Source of the DNA: Caryophanon latum
Lineage (GTDB): Bacteria > Bacillota > Bacilli > Bacillales_A > Planococcaceae
Direction of reading: 5' to 3'
Assembly: GCF_001700325.1 (NCBI RefSeq)
Contig: NZ_MATO01000025.1
Coordinates: 1-54,269 of the forward strand
Length of the DNA stretch: 54,269 nucleotides
Positions 35,307 to 45,698 of the stretch are shown one piece after another (positions within the stretch are counted from its first letter, which is position 1; every line of letters begins with the position of its first letter). The translations under genes were made by a program, and so were the position numbers. The notes beneath the pieces are model-generated. The model searched no databases and had not been told where the DNA came from. It saw only the letters and a program-made list of their open reading frames with translations.

Positions 35307-35774
35307 TTATGCTTCCTGTGATTGTTGAATTTTTTCGCTTAACAATTCAAAATCTGCTGTATATTCAAATGTACCATATTGCATGCCAGCTTCATTGACC
35401 GCAAACAATAAGTTCGTTCGGTCACCTTCCGCCATTGGAAGTGTGTGCAACGCTTCAACTGGATGCCATTCCAGTATCCCTTCACGGTTTTCCTCTAGTG
35501 GTACACCTGTATAATTTGTTGCTAAAAATGTATAGAGCATCCACTCATCAATCACTTGCTGCCCATCTTTAATGACCATCGTATAAATGCCCTTTAAATG
35601 TGCGTTTACCGGCGTTGCGTTCGTTTCTTCTATAAATTCACGATTCGCTGCTTCAAAAATCGACTCACCTGGCTCCATTTTGCCACCTGGTGCGACATAC
35701 CAGTCACGTCGTGGTTTTTTTAATAATAATACTTGATTATCTTTTTTTATAATTAAGTTTGCAATACGTTGCAT
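35307..35774 (-). CDS. Nudix hydrolase (YvcI-like)
   Basis: 155-aa Nudix-fold hydrolase. The Nudix box is complete: G...MEPGESIFEAANREFIEETNA, with the REFIEE metal ligands. The N-terminal IANLIIKKDNQVLLLKKPRRDWYVAPGGK is typical of MutT-like enzymes. B. subtilis yvcI at the same position (before yvcJ) is a Nudix hydrolase with some RNA pyrophosphohydrolase activity, but substrate here is unknown. GAGGTG precedes ATG by 7 bases. It is the first gene of the nudix-rapZ-yvcK-whiA-crh operon. Confidence 0.9.
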   Translation of the reverse strand: MQRIANLIIKKDNQVLLLKKPRRDWYVAPGGKMEPGESIFEAANREFIEETNATPVNAHLKGIYTMVIKDGQQVIDEWMLYTFLATNYTGVPLEENREGILEWHPVEALHTLPMAEGDRTNLLFAVNEAGMQYGTFEYTADFELLSEKIQQSQEA

Positions 35775-35919
35775 ACACGTACACCTCTACTTTCGAAAAC
35801 ATTCTTTCACTATTATATCACGTTCGCTCGCGTTGCTTATATCATTGTGATATATAGCGTATCTATTCAAGCTATTAATAGTATCATGATTCCGAAATAA
35901 TGAGTATTTTTTTGCATTA

Positions 35920-35961
35920 CAAAAAGCGCTGACGTCTACAATCGAGACATCAGCACTTTTA
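35920..35961 (-). terminator. terminator of trxB
   Basis: On the minus strand AAAAGTGCTGATGTCT pairs with AGACGTCAGCGCTTTTT around a 7-base loop. It separates trxB from the Nudix operon. Confidence 0.88.
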
Positions 35962-35965
35962 TTGA

Positions 35966-36943
<978 letters not shown>

Positions 36944-37005
36944 TTAAATATTTAAATGTGTTCGTTAACACTCTCGTCATCATAAGCTAGCGTTGCTTTC
37001 CACGT

Positions 37006-37094
37006 CGAGACAGGCTTTCCGCGGGCGTGGCTTGAGCCTCCTCGCTACGCTGTGGGGTCTCAAGGCTCACGCTTTTCCCGCTGGAGTCCGCCTC
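37006..37094 (+). repeat. intergenic mosaic palindrome, copy J
   Basis: Arm type 2 (CGAGACAGGCTTTCCGCGGGC ... CCCGCTGGAGTCCGCCTC) with inner module ii, and outer GTTGCTT/CAAGCAA. It lies between the TPR gene and trxB. Confidence 0.9.
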
Positions 37095-37203
37095 TTATTT
37101 CAAGCAAACTTTTTATGCGTCAAGCATAACTTGCTGTGATGAACATAAAACGGCGAACCAACACGTACGTTTCAATATATCGTATACGATTTATCTTGTT
37201 TTC

Positions 37204-38715
37204 TCAACTTTTTTGCTCATGTAAAAACGCTTCAAGATGCGCTAAATATTTCGTCAATGTCGCAGTCGTCGTGCCGTACTGTGCCGCGATTGTTTTTTTC
37301 GTCGCACCGTCGCCAATGAGCGTTTCATATAAGTAATGAACAGCCGCCGCAATTGCCTCGACATTGTTAAATTCATAGCCTTGATCAAGCCCGATGCTAC
37401 CGAGCGCGAACCAAAGCTGAAATAATGGCTCGTTGTCGCGCGTAATTTCCTCGCACGACGCATGAAGTGCATCCGCAACACGTCCGTAGCGCACAAAAAT
37501 TTGCTCCGCCGACGAATTTCCTTTAAACGTATGCCCAAGCATTTTGCCTAAATATAGCTTTTCTAGCACTGTGCTGTTTTCTACTTGAATTAAATGCGGG
37601 TCTGATAATAGACGATGACGAAACGGCGATAGTCCAAGCAAATGGATGCCGAAAATACGCTCATGTTCTAACGGACTAAGGAGCAGCGTCATAATGCGCT
37701 CACAGTTTTGTGTTAAATCAAATAAATCGAGCTCCTCGACACCGTCTTTCCATGGCTCAAACCCTTCCATATCCGGGAAGAACACGAGTAAATTTCGCCA
37801 CGACTTCTCCGCGATATCAAAATCACCTGTGTAATAAGCACATTGCGTTAGCCAATAATAATACGCACGCTCCGAACCGATTTCATTGCCTTCTAAACGT
37901 TTAAACGAGGTATATGCTTGCTCGTACTTTCCAACAACAGCGAGCGTCGTACCTAGTTTAATAATTGTTTCGACATGCAGCGGGTACACGTCCTCAAGCA
38001 TCGTGACATATTTTTCGAGCGCTTGACGGTCGCTTTCATAATACGCAATCATCGCAATCTGGCAATACGTTTCTAAATTAGCACGATCCGTTCGCACTAA
38101 ATTATGCAGCACTGCACGCGCTTCCTCGTATTCCGTTAAATACGTATATGCCAGCGCTAAAAAGTTAAACGCCTCAACGCTTGGGTTTTGCTCAACTAGC
38201 GTTTCTAAATAATCTCGCGCCTCGATAAATTGTTGCTGCTCAAGCATTTTCGCAGCCGCGACAAGATCCTCTGGCAACGTACGCACGCGCAATGAATCAT
38301 CATTACCAATTGCGTACATTTCTAAAATGGCGTATGCATCACCCATATACATGCCATGCGGATGCTTTTGTAAATAAAGCGACGCATAATGCACAGCTCC
38401 CTCGTATTCATCGAGCATTAATGCCATTTCTGCAAGTGAAATAATAATTTCATCATCGTTTGGCGATAGCTCATACGCCTGCAAATATAGTTGTCGCGCC
38501 TCTTCGTAATGACCGAGCTCACTTTCAACTGATGCACAATTAATTAAATATTCCACAGACGTTGGATTAAATTGTAAAGCGCGATGTAAATAGCGCTGTG
38601 CTTGTAATAGTTTATTTTCGTTGAGCGCTTTTGTTCCACGCTCGTTATAATAGGCGCCACTTGGGATGAACGACACAATATTGTTAGTTCGTGTTTGTTG
38701 ACGATTATTTTCCAA
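37204..38715 (-). CDS. tetratricopeptide-repeat protein (YvcD-like)
   Basis: 503-aa cytoplasmic TPR protein. Repeats occupy most of residues 25-290 (for example QRYLHRALQFNPTSVEYLINCA, ARQLYLQAYELSPNDDEIIISLAEMAL, ARDYLETLVEQNPSVEAFNFLALAYTYL, given as markers). The C-terminal 60 residues look like a small helix-turn-helix (KKTIAAQYGTTTATLTKYLAHLE). The start is TTG 38713-38715, since GGAGG lies 9 bases before it; a frame-extended TTG at 38736 precedes that site. It lies between trxB and the his operon as yvcD does in B. subtilis. Function unknown; probably a scaffold. Confidence 0.85.
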   Translation of the reverse strand: MENNRQQTRTNNIVSFIPSGAYYNERGTKALNENKLLQAQRYLHRALQFNPTSVEYLINCASVESELGHYEEARQLYLQAYELSPNDDEIIISLAEMALMLDEYEGAVHYASLYLQKHPHGMYMGDAYAILEMYAIGNDDSLRVRTLPEDLVAAAKMLEQQQFIEARDYLETLVEQNPSVEAFNFLALAYTYLTEYEEARAVLHNLVRTDRANLETYCQIAMIAYYESDRQALEKYVTMLEDVYPLHVETIIKLGTTLAVVGKYEQAYTSFKRLEGNEIGSERAYYYWLTQCAYYTGDFDIAEKSWRNLLVFFPDMEGFEPWKDGVEELDLFDLTQNCERIMTLLLSPLEHERIFGIHLLGLSPFRHRLLSDPHLIQVENSTVLEKLYLGKMLGHTFKGNSSAEQIFVRYGRVADALHASCEEITRDNEPLFQLWFALGSIGLDQGYEFNNVEAIAAAVHYLYETLIGDGATKKTIAAQYGTTTATLTKYLAHLEAFLHEQKS

Positions 38716-38794
38716 ATTTTTTTGCCTCCGAAACAAAGTTTGCGTAAAAAATCACTCCGCCTATTATAGCATATGACAGCGAAATTGCCGCATG

Positions 38795-38832
38795 TAAAAA
38801 GGCAAAGCTGCGTCGTCGCTCGCTTTGCCTTT
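38795..38832 (-). terminator. terminator of the his operon
   Basis: On the minus strand AAAGGCAAAGC pairs with GCTTTGCCTTT and is followed by TTTTTAC. Confidence 0.85.
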
Positions 38833-38883
38833 CATCAATTTTCTGTTGCTGCCTGCCGCCTATACACCTTTTAAAGCGTGAAA

Positions 38884-39510
38884 TTACTCGCCTTTTTTAC
38901 GGTTATGACGCGCTTCTAATACGCCTAATACGTCGTAAACATCTACCTTTTGCTCTTGTAATAAAACAAGCAGGTGGTAAAGTAAGTCCGCTGATTCCCA
39001 CTTCACTTCTTCTGCATCGCGGTTTTTTGCGCCGATAACAACTTCCGTCGCTTCCTCGCCGACTTTTTTACAAATTTTATCGATCCCTTTATCGAATAAA
39101 TACGTCGTGTACGCACCTTCTGGCATGTCGATTTCGCGCTGTGCGATAACGTCTTTTAATTGCGATAAAATGCCGACTGAGCCGACTTGCTCGTTTTGCA
39201 CAACTGTCTCTGTGAAGCAAGAAGTTGTGCCATTATGACAAGCTGGTCCTGCTGGTACAACTTCAACAACTAATGCGTCTTGATCGCAATCAGCTTTAAT
39301 TGATACAACTTGTTGCGTATTGCCGCTCGTTGCCCCTTTATGCCATAGCTCGTTACGTGAACGTGAGAAAAACCACGTTTCATTCGTTTCGATTGTTTTT
39401 TTTAATGATTCTTCGTTCATGTAAGCTACTGTTAATACTTCTTTAGAACGTGCATCTTGTACAACAGCTGTAATTAAGCCTTGCTCGTTAAATTTTAAAC
39501 CTTCGATCAT
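38884..39510 (-). CDS. hisIE: bifunctional phosphoribosyl-AMP cyclohydrolase / phosphoribosyl-ATP pyrophosphatase
   Basis: Catalyses steps 2 and 3 of histidine synthesis. 208 aa: HisI domain (about 1-105) with [19 protein letters not shown], the metal ligands ADCDQDA and HNGTTSCF, then HisE domain (about 112-205) with [23 protein letters not shown] and [13 protein letters not shown]. The start is ATG 39508-39510, overlapping the hisF stop by 4 bases; TTG 39519 is in frame but sits against the AAGGGAG site. It is the last gene of the operon. Confidence 0.96.
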   Translation of the reverse strand: MIEGLKFNEQGLITAVVQDARSKEVLTVAYMNEESLKKTIETNETWFFSRSRNELWHKGATSGNTQQVVSIKADCDQDALVVEVVPAGPACHNGTTSCFTETVVQNEQVGSVGILSQLKDVIAQREIDMPEGAYTTYLFDKGIDKICKKVGEEATEVVIGAKNRDAEEVKWESADLLYHLLVLLQEQKVDVYDVLGVLEARHNRKKGE

Positions 39511-40265
39511 CGTACACAAACTCCCTTTTCACGTAAGTAGCTCTTTACTTCGGCTACGCTCGTTTCTTTATAGTGGAAAATACTTGCTGCTAGCGCTGCG
39601 TCTGTATCAACGTCTTGTAGCACTGCGCGGAAATGCTCGGCGTTTCCTGCACCGCCACTTGCGATAACTGGAACTGTTACAGCGTCGCGCACCGCTTTCG
39701 TTAAGTTGACATCAAAGCCTGACTTTTCACCGTCTTGGTTCATGCTCGTCAGTAAAATTTCACCTGCGCCTAAACGTACAGCTTCCTGTGCCCAATCAAC
39801 TGCTTTCCAAGACGTTTTGTTGCGGCCGCCGTGCGTGTAAACCATCCACGTGCCGTCTTCTTCCGAGTAGCGCGCATCGATAGCAACGACGATACATTGT
39901 GCACCGAAGTAGTCCGAACCTTCTTTAATAAGCTCTGGACGCTCTAACGCTGATGTGTTCACCGATACTTTGTCAGCACCTGCTCGAAGTATGCGCTTCA
40001 TATCGTCAAGCGTGCGAATGCCACCACCGACTGTAAACGGAATCGCTAAGCTCGCCGCTGTTTGACGCACGACATCGACCATCGTTTCGCGCCCTTCATG
40101 TGATGCGGAAATATCTAAAAATACAAGCTCGTCTGCTCCTTGCTCGTCGTAAAACTTCGCAAGTTCAACCGGGTCGCCCGCATCGCGCAATTCAACAAAC
40201 TGAATGCCTTTTACGACGCGCCCTTCCTTTACGTCCAAACATGGAATAATGCGTTTTGTTAACAT
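39507..40265 (-). CDS. hisF: imidazole glycerol phosphate synthase, cyclase subunit HisF
   Basis: Uses ammonia from HisH to form imidazole glycerol phosphate and AICAR. TIM barrel of 252 aa with [16 protein letters not shown] (catalytic Asp11), [25 protein letters not shown] (second catalytic Asp near 130), LLTSMNQDG and IASGGAGN. These are HisF, not HisA, signatures. The start is ATG 40263-40265 with AAAGGAG about 10 bases upstream; the frame stays open for 76 further codons inside hisH, which is out-of-frame hisH sequence. It overlaps the hisH stop by 7 bases. hisA, normally between hisH and hisF, is absent. Confidence 0.97.
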   Translation of the reverse strand: MLTKRIIPCLDVKEGRVVKGIQFVELRDAGDPVELAKFYDEQGADELVFLDISASHEGRETMVDVVRQTAASLAIPFTVGGGIRTLDDMKRILRAGADKVSVNTSALERPELIKEGSDYFGAQCIVVAIDARYSEEDGTWMVYTHGGRNKTSWKAVDWAQEAVRLGAGEILLTSMNQDGEKSGFDVNLTKAVRDAVTVPVIASGGAGNAEHFRAVLQDVDTDAALAASIFHYKETSVAEVKSYLREKGVCVR

Positions 40266-40882
40266 GTCGCCGCCACTCCTTTTAACCATTGCTCCAGTAA
40301 AAATACGCCAAGCTGACCTGATTTTTCTGGGTGGAACTGCATGCCTGTGAAGCTGCCGTTCATGACGATACCTGGTACTTGCACGCCTTCGTAGTCCGCA
40401 AACGCGACAAGCTGCGCATCGTCCATGTTCGCCGCATAAAATGAATGCACGAAGTACACGTGACGCTCTGCTGGTAGTTCGTCTTGTAGCCACGCCGGTG
40501 TTTGGTGAAGCTGTAAATCGTTCCAGCCCATGTGCGGAATGCGTGACACACCGCTAAAGCGCTCGATATTGCCTGTGAAAATGCCTAGCCCTTTTGTCGG
40601 TGCTACTTCTTCACTTGCTTCAAACAATAGCTGCATTCCTAAGCAAATGCCAAGAAGCGGCTTGTTCGCCTCTTTTTGCGCTAAAATGAACGCATCAAGC
40701 TTCGTTTCCGCTAAGCGCTTCATCGCATCTGGGAACGCGCCGACACCTGGTAATAAAAGTGCGTCCGCTGCTTCAAGCTGTGCCTCATCAGCTGTCACAA
40801 CAACGTCTACGCCTAAACGCTTCAACGCTTGCTCGACGCTAAATAAATTGCCCATTCCATAATCGATTACACCAATTTTCAT
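40259..40882 (-). CDS. hisH: imidazole glycerol phosphate synthase, glutaminase subunit HisH
   Basis: Class I glutamine amidotransferase that supplies ammonia to HisF. 207 aa with [15 protein letters not shown], the oxyanion [10 protein letters not shown], nucleophile Cys80 in [13 protein letters not shown] and the C-terminal [10 protein letters not shown] (catalytic His and Glu). The ATG at 40880-40882 overlaps the hisB stop by 4 bases, and its end overlaps hisF by 7, so production with its partner HisF is tightly coupled. Confidence 0.97.
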   Translation of the reverse strand: MKIGVIDYGMGNLFSVEQALKRLGVDVVVTADEAQLEAADALLLPGVGAFPDAMKRLAETKLDAFILAQKEANKPLLGICLGMQLLFEASEEVAPTKGLGIFTGNIERFSGVSRIPHMGWNDLQLHQTPAWLQDELPAERHVYFVHSFYAANMDDAQLVAFADYEGVQVPGIVMNGSFTGMQFHPEKSGQLGVFLLEQWLKGVAATC

Positions 40883-41478
40883 GAACCTAACAGCCCTTTC
40901 GTTGACGGTACACCTTTAACGCGTGGGTCAATTTGCACCGCTGCATCTAACGCGCGCGCTACTGCTTTAAACATCGCCTCGATAATATGGTGTGTGTTTT
41001 GTCCGTATGGCACGATAATATGTAAGTTAATGCGTGCCTCTAACGCGAACTTCCAGAAAAACTCATACACAAGCTCTGTATCAAACGTGCCGACTTTTTC
41101 GTTTAACTTCGGCTCAACGCGGTAGACGAATGCTGGACGGTCTGATAAATCGACAACAACTTGTGCCATTGACTCATCCATCGGTACGAACGCATTGCCG
41201 TAGCGCTTAATGCCTTTTTTGTCGCCAAGCGCTTGTCGGAACGCTTGCCCAAGCACGATGCCAACGTCTTCTGTCGTATGGTGGTCATCAATCCACGTAT
41301 CACCATTTGCGACAATTTTGCCGTCAAATAAGCCGTGCTTAATGAATAAATCCAACATGTGATCCATGAAGCCAACGCCTGTTTTAATTTCTGCTTGTCC
41401 TGAGCCGTCGATGTTTAACTCGACTGCGATTTGCGTTTCATTCGTTTTACGTTCAATTTTTGCAATACGCTCTGTCAT
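40879..41478 (-). CDS. hisB: imidazoleglycerol-phosphate dehydratase
   Basis: Manganese enzyme of histidine synthesis. 199 aa, monofunctional (no phosphatase domain). Metal-binding motifs [19 protein letters not shown] and [12 protein letters not shown] are present, as are SLSDRPAF-like [10 protein letters not shown]. The start is ATG 41476-41478 with AAGGAG 9 bases before it, inside the end of hisD; the frame stays open upstream but homologues begin near [15 protein letters not shown]. It overlaps hisH by 4 bases. Confidence 0.97.
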   Translation of the reverse strand: MTERIAKIERKTNETQIAVELNIDGSGQAEIKTGVGFMDHMLDLFIKHGLFDGKIVANGDTWIDDHHTTEDVGIVLGQAFRQALGDKKGIKRYGNAFVPMDESMAQVVVDLSDRPAFVYRVEPKLNEKVGTFDTELVYEFFWKFALEARINLHIIVPYGQNTHHIIEAMFKAVARALDAAVQIDPRVKGVPSTKGLLGS

Positions 41479-41482
41479 CTGT

Positions 41483-42760
41483 TTATTCTCCTTTTTTCCA
41501 GCCACGCGCTTCAACCGCACGCGCATGTCCTTCTAAGCCTTCCATACGTGCTAAACGCGCAATTTTCGGTGCGTTTTGTGCCCACGTTTCTTTCGTATAA
41601 TAAACAACGCTCGTTTTCTTCACGAAGTCGTCCACGTTTAAGCCACTTGCAAAGCGCGCTGTTGAGTTCGTCGGCAGCACGTGGTTTGTGCCTGCAAAGT
41701 AGTCTCCAACTGGCTCTGAGCTGTAGCGACCTAAGAAAATCGCACCGGCGTGACGAATTTTTTGTGAATCCGCTTCTGCGTTCGCTGTAATAATTTCTAA
41801 ATGCTCTGGTGCTAGCGTGTTTACCGCTTTGATCGCTTGCTCCATCGATTCGGCTACGTAAATGCGACCGAACGTTTCAATCGATTTGCGCGCAATCGCC
41901 TCACGCGGTAATTTTTGCAGCTGCTTTTCAACTTCTGCTGCTACAGCGTCCGCTAAATCATCGCTCGTCGTAATAAGCACCGCACACGCCATGACGTCAT
42001 GCTCTGCTTGCGATAGTAAATCTGCTGCGATTTCGTCCGCATAGCCTGTTTCATCTGCTAATACGCAAATTTCAGACGGTCCGGCAATCATATCGATATC
42101 AACTTCACCGAACACTTCACGTTTTGCAAGAGCAACGAAAATGTTTCCTGGCCCTGTAATTTTATCAACCGGCGCAATCGTTTCTGTGCCGTATGCTAGT
42201 GCTGCAATCGCTTGTGCACCGCCGATTTTATAAATTTCGGTAATGCCTAAAATGTGCGCTGCAACAAGCACTGCTGCTGGCTGCTTGCCGTCTTTGCTCA
42301 CTGGTGAAACGAAAACGATGCGCTCAACGCCGGCAACTTGTGCAGGAATAACGTTCATCAGTACTGACGACGGGTACGCCGCTGTTCCACCTGGTACGTA
42401 TAAGCCAACTGCATCAAGTGGTGTAATGCGCTGTGCTAAATAAGAGCCGTCTTGCAATGGCACTTCATAGCCTGTGCGCTTTTGTGCTTCGTGGTAAAGA
42501 CGAATGTTTGCTGCTGCTTCCTCTAAATCCGCATAAAGCTGTGGATCAAAGCCTGCAACTGCCTCGTCAATTTCCTCTTGTGTGACGCGCAATGAATCAA
42601 GCTCAATGCCGTCCCATTTTGCTGTATATGCTTTTACTGCTGCGTCGCCTTGCTCGCGAACCGCTTGTAACACTTCACGTACTGTTTGAAGCTGTGCCTC
42701 GTTGCCACCTTCTAACGGGCGCTTTAACGACACATCATCATTTAAGTTTAAAATGTTCAT
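41483..42760 (-). CDS. hisD: histidinol dehydrogenase
   Basis: Zinc enzyme that oxidises histidinol to histidine in two NAD-dependent steps. 425 aa with [22 protein letters not shown]-type sequence (PGGTAAYPS), [49 protein letters not shown] (zinc ligands) and [19 protein letters not shown] precedes ATG. Its start overlaps the hisG stop by 4 bases. Confidence 0.97.
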   Translation of the reverse strand: MNILNLNDDVSLKRPLEGGNEAQLQTVREVLQAVREQGDAAVKAYTAKWDGIELDSLRVTQEEIDEAVAGFDPQLYADLEEAAANIRLYHEAQKRTGYEVPLQDGSYLAQRITPLDAVGLYVPGGTAAYPSSVLMNVIPAQVAGVERIVFVSPVSKDGKQPAAVLVAAHILGITEIYKIGGAQAIAALAYGTETIAPVDKITGPGNIFVALAKREVFGEVDIDMIAGPSEICVLADETGYADEIAADLLSQAEHDVMACAVLITTSDDLADAVAAEVEKQLQKLPREAIARKSIETFGRIYVAESMEQAIKAVNTLAPEHLEIITANAEADSQKIRHAGAIFLGRYSSEPVGDYFAGTNHVLPTNSTARFASGLNVDDFVKKTSVVYYTKETWAQNAPKIARLARMEGLEGHARAVEARGWKKGE

Positions 42761-43395
42761 ACGTCCACCCTTTCATTTACGATTGGCTTTAAGCGACGCA
42801 CTAAGTCTGTAATGCGCTCTCCTTTTAAACGGTAGCTTACAGGATTTGCGATTAAGCGTGATGATACGTCTGTAATGTGCTCGTACTCGACTAAACCGTT
42901 TTCCTTTAACGTGCGACCTGTTGAAACGATGTCGACGATGCGGTCTGCTAAGCCAATCATCGGCGCAAGCTCAATTGAACCGTTTAGCTCGATAATTTCG
43001 ACTTGCTCGCCGATGCCTTTATAATATTTCGTTGCGATTTCAGGATATTTCGTCGCGATACGTGGTGCGATTTCGTTCATCGTCGTGTTCGGTAAACCAG
43101 CTGATGCGATGTAGCACGTGCTAATTTTTAAATCAAGCAGCTCATGCACCGTGCGCCCTTGCTCAAGTAATACGTCCTTGCCGGCGATGCCAATATCAGC
43201 TACTCCATGCTCAACATATACCGGTACGTCCATCGGCTTCGCTAAAATGAAGCGAATGTTTTCCTCAGGGATTTCAAGCATTAGCTTACGAGACATATCC
43301 ATTTCTGCTGGTAAGTTAAAGCCTGCTTGTATTAAAAGTTCATATGCTTCTTCAAAAATGCGTCCTTTTGGCATCGCAATTGTTAATACGCTCAT
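42757..43395 (-). CDS. hisG: ATP phosphoribosyltransferase catalytic subunit, short form HisG
   Basis: Catalyses the first, feedback-controlled step of histidine synthesis. 212 aa, so it lacks the C-terminal regulatory domain of long HisG and needs HisZ. Motifs: [18 protein letters not shown]-like start (MPKGRIFEE), [30 protein letters not shown] in the middle (marked by [10 protein letters not shown]) and the PRPP loop [22 protein letters not shown] precedes ATG. It lies 2 bases after hisZ. Confidence 0.97.
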   Translation of the reverse strand: MSVLTIAMPKGRIFEEAYELLIQAGFNLPAEMDMSRKLMLEIPEENIRFILAKPMDVPVYVEHGVADIGIAGKDVLLEQGRTVHELLDLKISTCYIASAGLPNTTMNEIAPRIATKYPEIATKYYKGIGEQVEIIELNGSIELAPMIGLADRIVDIVSTGRTLKENGLVEYEHITDVSSRLIANPVSYRLKGERITDLVRRLKPIVNERVDV

Positions 43396-43397
43396 AG

Positions 43398-44555
43398 TTA
43401 GTCCTCCTGCCCGACTACAACGACTTCGCTAAAGCCTGCTGTAAATGCTGCTTCGTTTGTTAATGATGCTTTCGCTTGTAACGTTACGCGTTGTCCTTGT
43501 GCGCGTAATGCGTTCGCTTTCGTTAATGCCTTCGTGTACGCCCCTTGCTCAAATAATACGAGCGTTGCGCTTTCTTGCTCGAATTCTTTCGGTAACACTT
43601 CGAGTAAACGGTCAACACGTAGCCCAAAGCCTGTTGCGCCAACTGTTTGCCCGAATGAATGAAGTAAACCGTCGTAGCGCCCACCGTTGCCGATTGGGAA
43701 ACCTGAACCTGCTGCGAACACTTCAAACAGCATGCCTGTGTAGTAATTCATATGGCTCGCAAGCGTGAAGTCAAACGCAATTTCGTCCGTTAAGCCCGCT
43801 TCTGTTAATAGCACTTCAAGCTCTTTCATATATAAAAGCGCATCATTTTTCGTTACGTACTTTTCGATTTGCGAAAGCGATAAAAAGTTCGACGCTTCCT
43901 CGATAAACTGTAACAACGATTGTGTTTTCATCGTCGGTAACTCAAATGCTAGCACCGCTTCTTCAAAACCAACGAAGTTTTTTTGTACTAATAAAATACG
44001 CAGCTCTTCAGCTTGTGCGTCTGTATCTGTGTAGCTATTTAAAATCGATTGTAAAATACCTGCATGCCCGATCGTTAATTTAAACGATGGCACACTAAAC
44101 TCTTTCATTAAACCAGCCGCTGTTAAAATAACTTCCGCATCGGCATATACGCTCGCATCGCCAATTAGCTCGATGCCCATTTGATCGAACTCAGCAGGAC
44201 GTCCGCCTTCTGTTTCTTGTGCGCGGAATACGTTCGCAAAGTACGCTAAACGTAGCGGAATTTTTTCCTTTAATAGTTTTGACGTTGCCACACGTGCGAT
44301 CGGCGTCGTCATATCTGGACGTAGCACAAGCGTATTACCTTGGCTATCAACTAATTTAAATAATGAAGCATCGTAAATGGCAGATGCTTTCCCGATTGTG
44401 TCGTAATATTCGACAGTTGGCGTTTTAATAAATTCGTAGCCGTGCGCACGTAAGTAGTTGCGCCCCGTCTTCCGAACGTTTTCTAATTTTTCATATATAG
44501 CTGGGAATGTATCACGCATTCCTAGTGGCTTTTCAAACATTTGAATCATCGACAT
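43398..44555 (-). CDS. hisZ: ATP phosphoribosyltransferase regulatory subunit HisZ
   Basis: Histidyl-tRNA-synthetase-like protein without aminoacylation function that binds short HisG and confers histidine feedback. 385 aa with class II motifs: [28 protein letters not shown] (marked by LRPDMT), [11 protein letters not shown] and GGRYDGLL. The C-terminal anticodon-binding domain typical of HisRS is replaced by a shorter segment. It is the first gene of the operon. Two ATG codons (44555 and 44549) are possible; the first is kept, with AGGAAG about 10 bases upstream. A promoter and palindromic operator lie just before it. Confidence 0.95.
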   Translation of the reverse strand: MSMIQMFEKPLGMRDTFPAIYEKLENVRKTGRNYLRAHGYEFIKTPTVEYYDTIGKASAIYDASLFKLVDSQGNTLVLRPDMTTPIARVATSKLLKEKIPLRLAYFANVFRAQETEGGRPAEFDQMGIELIGDASVYADAEVILTAAGLMKEFSVPSFKLTIGHAGILQSILNSYTDTDAQAEELRILLVQKNFVGFEEAVLAFELPTMKTQSLLQFIEEASNFLSLSQIEKYVTKNDALLYMKELEVLLTEAGLTDEIAFDFTLASHMNYYTGMLFEVFAAGSGFPIGNGGRYDGLLHSFGQTVGATGFGLRVDRLLEVLPKEFEQESATLVLFEQGAYTKALTKANALRAQGQRVTLQAKASLTNEAAFTAGFSEVVVVGQED

Positions 44556-44584
44556 TAGCTCGTCACTTCCTATTTCGCTTTAGT

Positions 44585-44596
44585 ACACTAGAGTGT
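44585..44596. promoter_or_regulatory. palindrome ACACTAGAGTGT before the his operon
   Basis: A perfect 12-base palindrome lies 15-27 bases past the predicted start point, inside a longer TAG/CTA-rich repeat. Histidine operons of Bacillales are predicted to be controlled by a TrpR-like regulator (HisR/YerC) with CTAG-containing operators, so this is a reasonable candidate. No T-box is visible. Confidence 0.45.
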
Positions 44597-44618
44597 TAGA
44601 GTAGTAGAATATAAAAGT

Positions 44619-44647
44619 ATTTTAACGAATATGTTGCCCTTCGTCAA
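44619..44647 (-). promoter_or_regulatory. SigA promoter of the his operon
   Basis: TTGACG (44642-44647), 17 bases and TAAAAT (44619-44624); start near 44612. Confidence 0.7.
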
Positions 44648-44913
44648 TGTTTTCCATTAAACAGTTACAGACGGAATGGATCGTTTACGCTTCCTTCGTC
44701 AAAGCTCACTTTCCTCTCACTGATGAAATGGCGATTTCTCCGTAAATATTCGTCGCACTGTATTGATTATTCCGTCAATTATACACCTAAGCGAACGAGA
44801 AACAAATACAAAATCGAGCCCGTTGTAAAAGAAAGCGCCTACAAATCAACGCTTAGCGAAACAGTGTTGGATTTGCATTTCTCTCCACTGTCCATTTCGG
44901 TTGATTTTCACAT

Positions 44914-45046
44914 CGAAGCACGCTTTCCGCAGGCGCGAACACGATGTTTGTTATGAAGGTGATAGCTCGTGTAGTGGCGCTTATCACCTTCCTCAATCCT
45001 CCTCGTCGCAAAAGAAACTTTCGCTTTTCCCACTGGAGTCCGCCTC
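44914..45046 (+). repeat. intergenic mosaic palindrome, copy K
   Basis: Arm type 2 (CGAAGCACGCTTTCCGCAGGC ... CCACTGGAGTCCGCCTC) holding module iv (GAACACGATGTTTG ... GAAGGTGATAGC ... TTATCACCTTC) and module iii (CTCGTCGCAAAAGAAACTTTCGC). An outer CAAGCAAC follows. It lies between hisZ and the acetyltransferase gene (44648-45143 holds no gene). Confidence 0.88.
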
Positions 45047-45095
45047 TTGTTTCAAGCAACCTTCATACGCCGTACGTAGCTTACGGTGATGAACA

Positions 45096-45139
45096 AAAAA
45101 GGATTGTGTTAACATCCTCTCGACAGTTAACACAATCCT
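45096..45139 (-). terminator. terminator of the acetyltransferase gene
   Basis: A 14-bp stem AGGATTGTGTTAAC and its complement around a 12-base loop, followed on the minus strand by TTTTTTGT. Confidence 0.88.
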
Positions 45140-45143
45140 CTAT

Positions 45144-45683
45144 TTATTTCTCCTTCACCCACACTGGTACGTCCGCTGCTTTCCTCGCATCCATTTCCTC
45201 TTTCGTGAAAATGATTTGCATCGGATTGCCGCCGACCATGCTTCCTGCAGGTACGTCTTTATGCACGAGCGTCATTGCCGACACGATCGCACCGTCGCCA
45301 ATCGTTACACCCGGTAAAATCGTTGAGTTTGCGCCAATCATGACGTTTTTGCCGATGATGACGTCGCCGAGGCGGTATTCATCGACTAAATATTCGTGCG
45401 CTAAAATCGTCGTATTAAAGCCGACGATTGAGTTGTCGCCGATCGTAATGCGCTCTGGGAACATCGAATCCGGCATGACCATGAGCGCAAGCGACACGCG
45501 ATCACCAATGTCCATCTTCAAAAATGTGCGATATAGCCAATTTTTCCAGCGCATGACCGGTGTCACACGACCAATTTGAATGACGATAAAGCATTTCATC
45601 ACTTTAAAAAACGATACAGTATCGTACACGTGCCATAATGCGTTTGCTTCTTCACGAATGCGGTAACGCTCTGTTTTTCGCAT
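45144..45683 (-). CDS. hexapeptide-repeat acyltransferase (YvoF-like)
   Basis: Left-handed beta-helix acyltransferase, 179 aa. Hexapeptide turns fill residues 75-155: ITIGDNSIVGFNTTI, GDVIIGKNVMIGANSTILPGVTIGDGAIV (marked by IGKNVMIGANST), followed by the family's DVPAGSMVGGNPMQII. The N-terminal 60 residues are hydrophobic/aromatic, as in O-acetyltransferases of the YvoF type. GGAGGTG precedes ATG. It is located between hisZ and lgt as yvoF is in B. subtilis. The acceptor substrate is unknown. ppaX, usually between lgt and yvoF, is missing. Confidence 0.88.
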   Translation of the reverse strand: MRKTERYRIREEANALWHVYDTVSFFKVMKCFIVIQIGRVTPVMRWKNWLYRTFLKMDIGDRVSLALMVMPDSMFPERITIGDNSIVGFNTTILAHEYLVDEYRLGDVIIGKNVMIGANSTILPGVTIGDGAIVSAMTLVHKDVPAGSMVGGNPMQIIFTKEEMDARKAADVPVWVKEK

Positions 45684-45698
45684 GTAGTCACCTCCGTA

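Noticed and set aside
40266-40493. 76-codon N-terminal extension of hisF
   Set aside because: It is out-of-frame hisH sequence, rich in Arg and Cys. HisF proteins start at [11 protein letters not shown], which has its own ribosome-binding site.
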